Positions 28,439-38,400 of a DNA stretch of 64,000 nt are shown here, piece by piece. This DNA is from Perkinsus olseni (lineage: Eukaryota; Perkinsozoa; Perkinsida; Perkinsidae). The position numbers were made by a program, and so were the translations under genes. Numbering within the stretch: position 1 is the first letter of the stretch; every line of letters starts with the position of its first letter. The notes beneath the pieces were generated by a model. It searched no databases and was not told the DNA's origin. It saw only the letters and a program-made list of their open reading frames with translations. The stretch is taken from contig JABANP010000002.1 in NCBI GenBank assembly GCA_013115135.1, forward strand, positions 310,001 through 374,000, given 5' to 3'.

Positions 28439-29846
28439 CTGCAGATGACGATTAGCCCCGACTTGCACGCATGCGCACCATCACGCGTATAGCGACGTTA
28501 CGTGGAAGCTCACCCCTCGTGAGGAAGCCCTTACCCTAGGTGATGCCATCCTGCCTTCGGTGATGCTGAGATCGGTCGGAGGCCTGAAGATGACGGCCAA
28601 TGAAGACTTCCAGCGTCGGCCAACGCAACGTGGGCATGCGTGCAAGCACGCGTGCAACGCAATGTCTACAGTAAATCCTTACATCGGAGTGGCTGTATTG
28701 TGGGGAGCTGGCCGCGCCGTTCTTGCACGGCGAACGCCCGAGTCTTCGTCCAACGGAATGATCTCGCACGGTCGATGAGTAGCTGCCAGAAGTAAGGCTG
28801 TGAAGTAAAGTCGACGAGCCCGGATAGGTGGACGCGTGCTCTAATGTGTCGAGCCGATTGCCAAGCGTATTTCCGGCGGCTCACCGACGACTGGGTCCTT
28901 CCTCGGGCTCGGTGGTGGTAGGAGGAGGGAGGGTACTACTGGGGTAGCAGTTACCATCTACTATTTAGGCGAGAAGAATTCAAGCGGCTGAATAACGGAT
29001 TGGCCTCCCTAGGCTTCCGCGAACTCCTGTGGTTTAACGATAAGTATATCGATCACTCGGGCGTGCGCTAAACACGTCGCGCACTTCGACTTGTGCCACA
29101 AACATGTCGTGTTCGACCTCTCCCCTTTCCTTCTCGCAGGCTGAGTCCTTTCCTCTTCGGGGAACGTGATCGCCTCACAAGGCCTCACGACAGCTACACG
29201 GCTCACAATGGGAATCTTAGGTCGATGCTGGCAGATGCCGGATTGCTGTCTCGATGCTCGTCCAATGAAATAGGTAGTACGAGGGGGAAAGCCAAAATCC
29301 ACGGAACCTCGCGCGACGGTCGGGGAAAGGCAACAGAAAGAAACACAGAATTGCGGGTGAAGGCAGGAACGGGAAACCAGAAGGCCCTCCCGAAACCCGA
29401 CAGGGCAGCCCGATCCTAAAGATGCATCCTTGTAATTTGAACTTCCTCGGATTTCGGGAATCGCCCGTAGTACGAGAGGGTTGCCTTTACTGTGATGGTG
29501 TTGCGGCCTTTAACGGGGGATAGCAGGCTGTCTTTGCTGTAGGGGCGGTCACAGTGAGCGGCGTCTCGGCCGAGCATCCGACTGCCTTCTTCCGATTGCC
29601 CGACGTGAAGGCATCCTTACGGCAGGGGGCAGACCTGGGAAGGAATGCTAAGCCTCAGGATGCCAGTTCCTCTGACCGAGCTGACGATAACCCCAGCAGC
29701 AACAGCAGCAGCGAGCAGTCACAGCAGCAAGGAACTCACGCCAGGTGGGATGCGCGACCGCCCGATGACACTCTTCCAGTGAAAGTGCCAAGATGCTCAG
29801 CCGTTGAACTTCACGGAAAGGATTGCCTACCAGGCGCTACTGCTAA
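28439..29846. other. Unassigned 1.4-kb region
   Basis: Open frames on both strands without a family motif. The + frame near 29554-29853 is rich in Ser, Gln and Asp (DDNPSSNSSSEQSQQQ) and might be an upstream exon of the membrane protein that follows, but no clear in-phase join was found. Confidence 0.3.
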
Positions 29847-30113
29847 GAGCTGAGCCTTATCAGTTACAATGAGCATCCTAGAGAGGTCGAGGGCCTGGAT
29901 CCCGATACCTGGCTGGCTGCCTACAACTTCAAGTGGTACATGATGTGGGGCAGTATCGCTGCGGCCCTCAGCATTGCATGTGAGGAGGAAAGGACATTGC
30001 TGCTACTGTTAGTGATTACTTTCTTGCCAGTGACAGCTGTGTACTGCCGCTTCATACGCAGAAAGCATGGTGGTGGTGACGACGACAGTAGTTCAGGATA
30101 TAGCAGCGACTGA
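29847..30113 (+). CDS. Exon of a putative membrane protein, unknown family
   Basis: An 88-codon open stretch reads EGLDPDTWLAAYNFKWYMMW, then GSIAAALSIACEEERTLLLL with LVITFLPVTAVYCRFIRRK, and a Gly/Asp/Ser tail (GGGDDDSSSGYSSD) ending at TGA 30111-30113. Hydrophobic runs around GSIAAALSI and LLLLLVITFLPVTAVY followed by RFIRRK suggest one or two membrane spans with a cytosolic tail. There is no ATG in the first half, so this is probably the 3' exon of a spliced gene whose 5' part is unresolved. Confidence 0.4.
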   Translation, partial: ELSLISYNEHPREVEGLDPDTWLAAYNFKWYMMWGSIAAALSIACEEERTLLLLLVITFLPVTAVYCRFIRRKHGGGDDDSSSGYSSD

Positions 30114-30295
30114 GCAAGAGGGGCGCCGGACACGGCGGTTGGTCGAAACACTTCCGCTTCAATGGTCGTGATTGCGATGGGGTCGGCGTTCTCCTTGTGC
30201 ATGTGATTGTCTCTACACTCTTTTGTGGTATCGGGTTCCTGCTGGTTACTTTTCTTGTGCGGAAATTTATCGTTTTATAAGGTGATTGATTACAA

Positions 30296-31295
30296 ATGAC
30301 AGCCGCCAGTCATTATTTTACAAGGAACAGGAACCCTCTGCTGATGAGGGATGAAGTTGGGCAGGCTAAGCCCACTTATTATGATCTTCCCAATGAAGGA
30401 TTTGTCTATGGCAAGAGCGAGGTAGTTGAGGGATGAGCGTCACAGTGGTGTCTCCAGTCTCTATAGTTGTTGATTAGATTACCGTGATCGTAGTTGTTAG
30501 GCCTTCTGGGCGTAGGGGAGGGGTTCGTGTCATTTGCCATGCAGTCGAACACACGGATTGCTTTTTCGGATGTCGAAAACACACGCGTATGGTGATTGGA
30601 TTATCGTTATCATAGTTGTTGTTCCTGAGCATATCAGTAGAAAGCATGTTACGTAGATGATTTCGAAATTCTTGTTGTTTCTGGCAACCTCCGAGACATC
30701 GTAAAGTCCTTAGAAGATGACAATACTCGAATGCTCCGAGAAGAGTTCGGCAGCCGAGTCGCTTTCCACACATTACTTTATCCGTGCATGATGTGAACGC
30801 CGGTGTGATCCACTCTTGAGAATCTTGACATCGGTAAAGACCACGGTCCGACCTAAAGATCTCCACCGTTGGCTTGGCCTCCTTTGCGTATGATACTGTG
30901 ATCTCAGGGAGCGGATCCAGAGGGAGCCAAGGAGATCACTATGACGTGGAAAAGTCATACGCCAAATCCTGTCTCCGAGACGAACGTCCTGGTAGTAGTC
31001 TTCTGGGGGCTAGTCGCCGAGTGGAGCGCCATGAGCGTTTCAGGATTTCCGATCCCTGAATAAGTCGGCGATCGATGATGGGAAATGCCGTACTGCCAAC
31101 GACCAAAAGATCTATCGAGAGCAGCATCCTAAGTACGCGGAGTTGCCTGGCTCGTTAGACCTTCATCTGGTAGCCTTGGCAGATTCCTCGTCCACAAGAG
31201 TGCCAGCCAAAAGAGACAGGAGGGAAGTTCTGCAGCACCTCGCCATGAGAAGCCTATGCCCTCCAACTTCGTGTGAGACATTGTGGTGGGGGTGA
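30296..31295 (+). CDS. CFAP77-like ciliary protein (3 secure exons)
   Basis: Three in-phase exons (30296-30421, 30908-30985, 31044-31132) encode NRNPLLMRDEVGQAKPTYYD followed by LPNEGFVYGKSE, then GADPEGAKEITMTWKSH, then DFRSLNKSAIDDGKCRTAND and QKIYREQHPK. From memory this matches CFAP77, an axonemal doublet-microtubule protein, in the NPL...G..R...LP...F.YG block, the TW..H block and the DF..LNK.A...G block. After HPK, reading straight on stops at 31293-31295. Alternatively a 26-nt GT-AG intron (31133-31158) continues into KPSSGSLGRFLVHKSA and possibly further exons to about 31811. Intron 1 is unusually long (486 nt). It sits about 1.9 kb from PACRG, on the opposite strand. Confidence 0.68.
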
Positions 31296-32491
31296 CTGTA
31301 TCATAGAAGTTGCGCTTGGGGTGGTAGGTACGGTAAGAAGACACGGCCGAGTACTCCGATATCTCATGTTATATCTAATCAGTTCGGCTTGGTGAGTCCC
31401 TGTCGGCTGGGTCTGCTCGTTCTCGCTGAGGCGAAGGAACTGGGGCGCGTGAATGCTATGATGTTATCATCGAAAACATTGGTATTTATCCGGACTCGTC
31501 ATCATGCACTTCTCGGAATTGCTTGGAGTGGCTAGTCGAGTTTGTCGTGTGTGTCTCAGCGGATTTCCTCTTTCGTAGTAGTAACATCGACAGTTGGAAC
31601 GGCAAGGCAATAGTCGAAGATTGGGAATGGGTTCATGAGAACCAAGCGTGCTCTTTATCACCTCGCTAGGAGACTACGAGTATCTCGTCCAGCGTCATGT
31701 GTGTAGGAATCGGAGATGGTTGTTGAAGCACAGTATGAGAAGATGGTGGAGGCGGAAGAGAAAGGCAAAGTCGCATTGCCAGCTGAAGATCAAGTCGACT
31801 AGGGTACTCTCCTTGGGCCTTTACTCGTTTCACTGTGACGACTATAGGCGGCCAAGGGGCATGCTACTGTTGGGAAGTCGGCACATCAGAAGCATACAGT
31901 AGGGGAGGGTAGGCGGACAGAGCTATTCAAGCTGTCCAAGTTCAAAACGGTGGGTTGAAGGGTGGTGAGAGAGCAGGACTTATGCCGAGATTACAGGTAC
32001 CGGCGAGATGTTATCTCCCGAAAGGAGCCAAAAATGTGGTATCGGAAGTGTTGGTAGTAGAGGGAAAGGAGGAAAGCAAGTCGCCGGAAGAGGCTGAGGT
32101 TGGATCTGATCGAGGTGATAGCGGGTGGCATCAGGGAATCCAGTGGGAGAGGGAGAATGACTTCGCTGCTCGTAGAACGAATGCGGCTCTTCGAAGTTTC
32201 ACCGTCCGTGTCGATTTCTGTAGGGGAGGAGGAAGCTACATGATCAGAAGGGACAGCTGAGCAGAGGAAGTTGATGATAGATGTCATTCAAGATACTTCC
32301 GCATGCAGCAGTGCATTGGGTGTTGGCTACAGATGAATACTAGCTGTGCAGAGTTCACGGAGTGACGGGCGTGTGGGTAACGCGTGGCCAGCAGGGCTCG
32401 ATGGCGTGCTTTCGCCAGTTCTGCATCCGATGGACGGGGTTGTAGTCGATCTCTTTGATAGTCTTCTATCAGGGTTGCTTTTTCGACTGCT
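31296..32491. other. Possible extra CFAP77-like exons, otherwise unassigned
   Basis: Fragments such as GDYEYLVQRH (about 31665-31695) and YEKMVEAEEKGKVALPAEDQ (about 31733-31811, then TAG) look like the charged C-terminus of a structural protein and could belong to the preceding gene. Nothing recognisable lies between 31.9 and 32.49 kb. Confidence 0.3.
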
Positions 32492-33577
32492 ATGAATTTA
32501 CCATGGCTGTTATTTTCCCCATTTTTCGCTCCTGAACAAGGACAAGTTAGCCGGCCGCAGGTCATTCATGTGTGGAACGATACTGAGCTGCTGCATGCTG
32601 ATGTAGACAACATCTTCCTCTGCCCGAAGCAAAGCGTATCCTTCTTCCGAGAAGCCTCAGGTTGGCCTGCAACGGATCTTTATATCGACGCTCGAAGATG
32701 CCAGAGAGGTCGCGACGTGTGGAATCGTAACGGTGATCGACTAGCCTGTGTCGCGAAAGTGACGGGTTTCACGACGGAGTTACTGGCTGATATTGGTTTG
32801 GACGACTTCCTTCTGGACGGAAGTCTCTTAGGCTGGTTCAGACACAAGGGTGGTCAGATCCCATGGGACCTGGATGGCGATACAGCCGTGCTCCGGTCGC
32901 AGTGTGAAGAGGTTGTTGGCCAATCCCAAGGCCAAGCGATCTGCGACATTCTCAGGGAGAAGCTACCGCATGGGTATTTCCTATATGCCATTGACGAAGA
33001 CGAGGTTGTCCATCCCGACCCTCGAGGTAGCGACTTTGCCGGCTGTGATGTCCCTGAGCTGCGCATCGGAAGCACGGTGAACAGAGAATGGTGTCACACA
33101 GATATTTACATGGCCAGTGATGTTGACGATGAGATCTGTTTTCGAGAAGGAGTCTGTTTTAGAAGGGACCAAGTGCTGCCGTTGCGGAATGAGTCGTTGG
33201 TCGGAAGATACCCGGTGAAGATTCCTGCGCAGCCGGAAGAAATTCTGTCTGGTCTTTACAAGAATCATTCCGGTATTATGAACATGCATGGAGTGCCTAT
33301 GAACTATGCATTCCAAGACGATTGGGCGGTTGTCATCGGTACCGAGCTCGACGATAGTTTCAGTGATCGGGTAACCGTTGATCGCCCCGGCTTTATGAAG
33401 CACTCTCGCTTATTTGTGTTGCATTTGTGTTGTTCTTTGGGGTCGCATATCTCTTGCGCTCGAAGTGCAGGCGGCACGCCGGGTTCGTCAAAGTACGACA
33501 GTATACGGTGTGATGTCGCGTCGTCTTCATTATTGTTGCTTCTCTCGATGAGTCTTACGCTACTGTATCATATCTAA
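32492..33577 (+). CDS. LicD/fukutin-family protein 1 (intronless)
   Basis: An uninterrupted 361-residue frame from ATG 32492. The signature is FLLDGSLLGWFRHKGGQIPW followed by DLDGD, the LicD nucleotidyltransferase-like motif (GxLLGxxRxxxxIPWDxDxD) that binds metal through the aspartates. Family members transfer phosphocholine or phospho-sugar groups to glycans (LicD, fukutin, FKRP). The N-terminus MNLPWLLFSPFF is hydrophobic and may be a short signal or anchor. The C-terminus is strongly hydrophobic (SLLLLLSMSLTLLYHI), so a membrane anchor or GPI signal is likely, placing it in the secretory pathway. Cysteines recur at spacing shared with the second copy (ARRCQRG, FAGCDVPELRI, REWCHTDIY). 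It stands out here for having no intron. Confidence 0.85.
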   Translation: MNLPWLLFSPFFAPEQGQVSRPQVIHVWNDTELLHADVDNIFLCPKQSVSFFREASGWPATDLYIDARRCQRGRDVWNRNGDRLACVAKVTGFTTELLADIGLDDFLLDGSLLGWFRHKGGQIPWDLDGDTAVLRSQCEEVVGQSQGQAICDILREKLPHGYFLYAIDEDEVVHPDPRGSDFAGCDVPELRIGSTVNREWCHTDIYMASDVDDEICFREGVCFRRDQVLPLRNESLVGRYPVKIPAQPEEILSGLYKNHSGIMNMHGVPMNYAFQDDWAVVIGTELDDSFSDRVTVDRPGFMKHSRLFVLHLCCSLGSHISCARSAGGTPGSSKYDSIRCDVASSSLLLLLSMSLTLLYHI

Positions 33578-33620
33578 CTCGCAAGCTATAACATTTTAGC
33601 TACCTGCCGTCAGGAGGAGA

Positions 33621-33776
33621 ATGCTTATTATGATGACTGTCTTAGCAGTTGTCAATCCCATGCTATTGGGCGGCAACCTGCTCGTGGTTCTCATTCCTCC
33701 TTTCGCACTGAGCTTGCCGCGGCGCTTGGTGTTACCTATTCTACTACTCTTCTTAAGTCTTGGACTTGCGTTTTGA
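33621..33776 (+). CDS. 51-residue hydrophobic ORF, unknown
   Basis: ATG 33621 to TGA 33774-33776 encodes MLIMMTVLAVVNPMLLGGNL and continues with LVVLIPPFALSLP, a short RR, and LVLPILLLFLSLGLAF. It would form two membrane spans with almost no loops. It lies between the two LicD genes on the same strand. It could be a real micro-protein, a displaced C-terminal anchor of LicD 1, or chance. Confidence 0.35.
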   Translation: MLIMMTVLAVVNPMLLGGNLLVVLIPPFALSLPRRLVLPILLLFLSLGLAF

Positions 33777-33973
33777 TAGTCGGGAATCGAGAAGGGCATT
33801 AGGAACGCTACCACTGCATTTAATTGATCACAGAACAAATTCGAGAAACGAGTTTGTCTTTCTCTGAACTCTATTATGGTACTCGGCAATTTGTTTTTTA
33901 CAGTAAAATTTCACAATTTTTTCCCCGAGACACTTGTCTCTACTGCTCATCAGAAGTCGACAGCTGCTATTGA

Positions 33974-34988
33974 ATGATCAAGGTTATCTCTCAAGAGCGC
34001 ATCCCCAAAGCGCCACTCGATCAGCTTTACCTCTGTCCGCAAGATGTGGTGTCGCAGGCTCTGGATGGCGTGGATTGGCCTAATCAGCCGGTCTCTATCA
34101 ATCGCTCAGCGTGCATGAATCACGACGACCTGCTGGCATACCATCTCTGGGGTTCTCCTTCCGAACATCGCAATCGTCTTATGTGTATCCAGAGAACAAC
34201 CGATGCTGCAACGCGAGCTCTTGGGGCGGTTGGCGTGGACGCGTTCCTGCTTGCCGGAAGTCTCCTGGGCTGGCAACGTCATGATGGTGGTCAAATCCCT
34301 TGGGACACCGACGGCGATACTGGTTTTGTACAGTCACAGTGCGAGGTTGTCATGAAGGGTCACCCAGAGGCGGCCAACATCGCTAGTCTCATCATGCCCT
34401 ATGTCCCTGATGGTTTTGAAGTCAAGTACTTGAGTGAAGCTGGGCTCTCCGATCATCCTGAAGATGAGTTCACGGGTTGTGACTTCAAACAGTTGAGGAT
34501 AACCTCCGTCTATAAGGAACAGTCATGTTTCACCGGATATCTATCTTGTCTCGGACGAGGACGTCTCCGAGTGTGAGTGTCCAGAAGGCTCGGCCAACGA
34601 CGCCTGCATACGCGCCGTACCCACAGTATGCCCGGCGAGATCAAGCCTCCTTCCAGTGATGAAGTCCCGACTGAATGGCGAGGTGAGTGTGAATGTGCCG
34701 CACAACTGGACGGACGTTCTGGACGCCTACTACGGGGCTATGCCTGGGGGAACCGATATCCTCAACCTTCGACCTGTCCCGAAGAACTTGGCGTTCGGCG
34801 ACAGTCATGCGGTGGTTGTCGGAGAGCTGGTGGATGATGATGTGACTTCGAGTCGATCGCCTTCTATGCGGCTTTCCAGTCTCGCCATAGAGAGCTTTTT
34901 GGTTCTCTCATTGGTATTGATATGTATTGTGCTCTTCCTGCGTCGTCGATGGCGTCGTCGGAACACCGCCCGGGTGCCTCGTGAGTGA
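33974..34988 (+). CDS. LicD/fukutin-family protein 2 (one-base frameshift)
   Basis: Paralogue of the previous LicD gene, starting at ATG 33974. It has DAFLLAGSLLGWQRHDGGQI then PWDTDGD, the same LicD signature, and FTGCDFKQLRITSVYKEQSC. At the point where copy 1 reads CHTDIYMASD, this copy has an extra G at 34535-34536 (ACCGGATATC), which shifts the frame and gives a stop at 34574-34576. The next frame resumes DIYLVSDEDVSECECPEG and runs through HNWTDVLDAYYGAMPGGTD to a C-terminal membrane helix (ESFLVLSLVLICIVLFL) and basic tail, ending at TGA 34986-34988. The shifted half is open and conserved, so the break is recent or an error. The C-terminal anchor is clearer than in copy 1. Confidence 0.82.
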
Positions 34989-35478
34989 TTCAATGCCCGA
35001 GGTTGAGGCGCCTGTCTCGTCCACCGCATTGACAGGTGAAGGCGTATCTTTGCTCTCGTGACTGTATTTGTTCAACCATCATTTTGTGACGCCCGAGCGG
35101 GCTTCATTTGTCGTGTGTGTGGTCTGTACTAAATATTAAGAAGCTCTTGCAGATGTTGGGTTATATCGACTCCGTCAATCTTGTCTCGACAAGGTGGCCT
35201 GCTTGCCCTGAATGTGCGCTATTCATCCATACCGCATCACCCGACCTTCTACCATTGATCAGCCGTACGAGAGCCCTTCAGTGGCGTCGTTCAACGTCGC
35301 GTATAATGATTGATTCAACCTTCTAACGCCTTGCTCTCAATCGCTGATGATATACACGGGAAAGCGTGCTCTGTAGTGAGTCGCCGGTATGGAGACGATT
35401 CGGTGACAACCATGCTCACTTGGAAAGCAGCGGAAAAGACCCTACCATAGAGTTCTCTATTAGCCGGTATCGATTCTC
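34989..35478. other. Intergenic, no gene recognised
   Basis: Between the LicD pair and the first LRR gene. No motif seen. Confidence 0.4.
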
Positions 35479-38400
35479 ATGATGACGATGTTCGGACCCG
35501 TTAGCGTATCCTTGCTCTCAATGGCGTTGTCCACTGCCCTAGACCTCTCATTCGGTGGAGGAGGCTTCGACCTGTTGGACGATGTATCTCTCCTTGGTGC
35601 AGGCTTGCCTTCTGTCATAGTAGAGAAAATACTTGCTAGTCTGGATGCTACCAGACTGAGGGCATTAGGTGAGTACCCGAGCGTCTCCTTCCATGATTAA
35701 AGCCAAATCAGTAGCTGCTGAAGGGAGGAGAGAAGGCGACTCGCATTCTCACGGGCCACGACAGAGTGTCGCCTCGGTAGCGGCATCGTTCCTTCGTCTG
35801 AATCTCTCGATGTTACTCCTTCGCTGGTTGATACGTTGAAGCCGGGCACCATCACACCCTAGCTCATCCGTTGCGTAGAGGTCTCGCGGCTGCATGTCTG
35901 AATGAGAACGACGCCAGTGCGACCTCATAGATATTCGCGGCAACGAGATAGACCCCCAGACTGCCAGAGAGATGGCCAGGAGGCTTGGACCTACGTTCAA
36001 AACCATGAGGGAGTGCAATGGCCTTCCAATACAAGTGGGGTATGCGCGAACGACTCGTGGCGGTAGCCGGTGGTTGTAGGATATCATCGGCAATACAACG
36101 AGGAGGTTACGACTGAATGGATTCAGCGGGCGTCACCATTTCTTCGGGATTGAAGTGAGCTCGAGCTCAGTTGGGCTACGAGGAAACTGTCAGGGTCGAC
36201 CCGTGCCAGAGCACTGCTGTCGTTTGCACAAACGTAGATGATCGCATACCCGAGGGGCATTCTCTGCCTTCTCTGCTCTGCTTGCTCAAACTCTAATGAA
36301 TAATAATACTAGCTGCCCCCACCGTCGCAAGATTCTTGCTGCAAGAAAGAGTATAATTTCCTGTTCACAGGAATAGCCATGGGTAGTGCTCGTGGAAGAC
36401 CACCCTGGTTGTCGGACAATTGTGCTGATATCTGCCCGTGCTAGGCATAGCCCTATCGCGAGTTATCCAGCTCGACGACAGAATGGAAGGAACCTGCTCG
36501 TGCAACACTAGTCTGTGCTCAGTTCACGATACGCATTCTTAATAAGTCGACTCACGGACGGAGGCGCATTCATCTGATGACAGGCCTTCGGTGCTCACGT
36601 CTTGGCTGGCTTACTTCCTGAGAACACATCATTGGTCGAGATTGACTTCCGCTTGAACGGCGTAAGAAAGGGTACTGCAACGTTAATCAATCGCCTAGCG
36701 TTGCCGCGGTCCCCCGCGACTCCATCTAGCATTCGTCCCTCGCCTATCTTCAAGTACTGTGAGACTGGTGGTCTCAGATTGGCCTTACTGCGGCTGCTGA
36801 GCTTGGTGAAGCGTGTGCGAAGAGCCAAGTCCGCTATGTGAACCAACTAGGGAGCCGTGAAACGACCTGGCCATGGTACGCCCCTTGGACTTGAAGAAGC
36901 TGCGGGAAACGGCTGAACCCCGACTGAGATTATCGAGTACTCACCTGAACGCCTCTTGAGATGACCGGCGGACGATTTTGCCTCTTTATTAGAGGACCTT
37001 GTCACCGATGAGGAGGTTGCCTTTCTCCTCGGATACTTCCACGACATCCCGTTGGCTGAAATCGATGTATCTCATAACGCCGGCGTGACGTCGGCAGCAT
37101 CTCCCCACATCATAGGGTAGGGACGATCGAAGCTGCTCGGCTGCTGCATAATCTCTGATACAGTTACCTCGCCGCCGGCCACATGAGGAACCTCCGGAGA
37201 CTAGCGCTCGCTGGCCTTCCGTGGAGTGATGACTCGGTCGTTTCATTAGTAGACGCCCTCGGGGAACAGGCCAACTCGCTACTTGCTTTGGAGGAACTGG
37301 CTCTCCCATTGCACTGTGGACTGAAGAGGTGAAGCTCAGTTCTGCTGGTCGTCCCTGGCTTCGTCCACCCGTCGCAGAGTAGCAGCCGACTCAACACAAA
37401 TATAGAAAACAAGCGCAATGCCCTTGTTGCGGCAAGTGGTTTTGATGGCCGCGGCACTTTTCTGCCATCGATGTTGGAAGAAAGAAATATTTCTCACGCT
37501 AAGGCAACTCGCAGCTGGTGGAATCCTCAGAGTAAAACTGTCCAGCAGTGCAAAACAACAGCAGTGGTCAGGCTGAACGAACAAACATCTCCCACTGTGG
37601 CATAATCTAGTTGAACTGTCCCAGGTCCACTCTTGTCCACCTAGCTGGGGTCGTTGCTCGCTGTTTCCCGACTATCAAGTTTGGTGAAGCCTCCTGCTCC
37701 CTCAGTGCTCTAAGGCTGAGCCCTACGGTAAGCCTGCTAATCCACAGCTATTCCGGCAACAACAGCGCACTTGGATCGACGAAGGCAGCTCCCACAGCGT
37801 TCTCGATGGCGTGTAGCCCCGACCTTACCCTCGACAACAGTACTCATCGGGTGTGTCCACAGTCTGCTCGCAGTTATGCCTCTCGAGACCCGAGGAAGCA
37901 GCAGCTGCAGAGTTTGCTGCATGGGCATTGATCGCTAAGGAGATGAAGCCCAGCTGTCTACGCCGATTGATAATCATGCTCGATGAAAGCACTTCGGTGA
38001 TGAACACCGTTTGGCTGTGGGTGCCCCAGCTGCTGCTGCCTGGCAGATCGACGCCGCGCCGCCTGTCGCTCCCGGTCATCATCCATTGGTTTACTGGTCC
38101 ACCATGGAAACACTCCGTGCTCTGTGCATTTGTGAAGAGCTTGAAGCGATCAATATATCAGTCCACCCAAGTACGCGTTCCCTCTGGAAGCAAATAACAG
38201 GAGGATTTTTGCGCGCTGACGGAGGAGTGAATGTGGCGAATACACAAGAGACCCCAGCCGCTCGATGTCCCCGCCTCTTCCTTGTCTACAGCTCTTCAGA
38301 CATTCCCAGCTTCCTCAGCAGGTACTCGAGACCTGGGAGCTGTCATCGTAGGGTCTCTCGAGGCTACAAGCTATTCACTCAGGGAACTTGAGATCTCCTG

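Noticed and set aside
29467..29479. GTAGTACGAGAGG, similar to the sarcin-ricin loop of large-subunit rRNA
   Set aside because: Flanking sequence does not match rRNA on either side; 12 bases alone are not enough.
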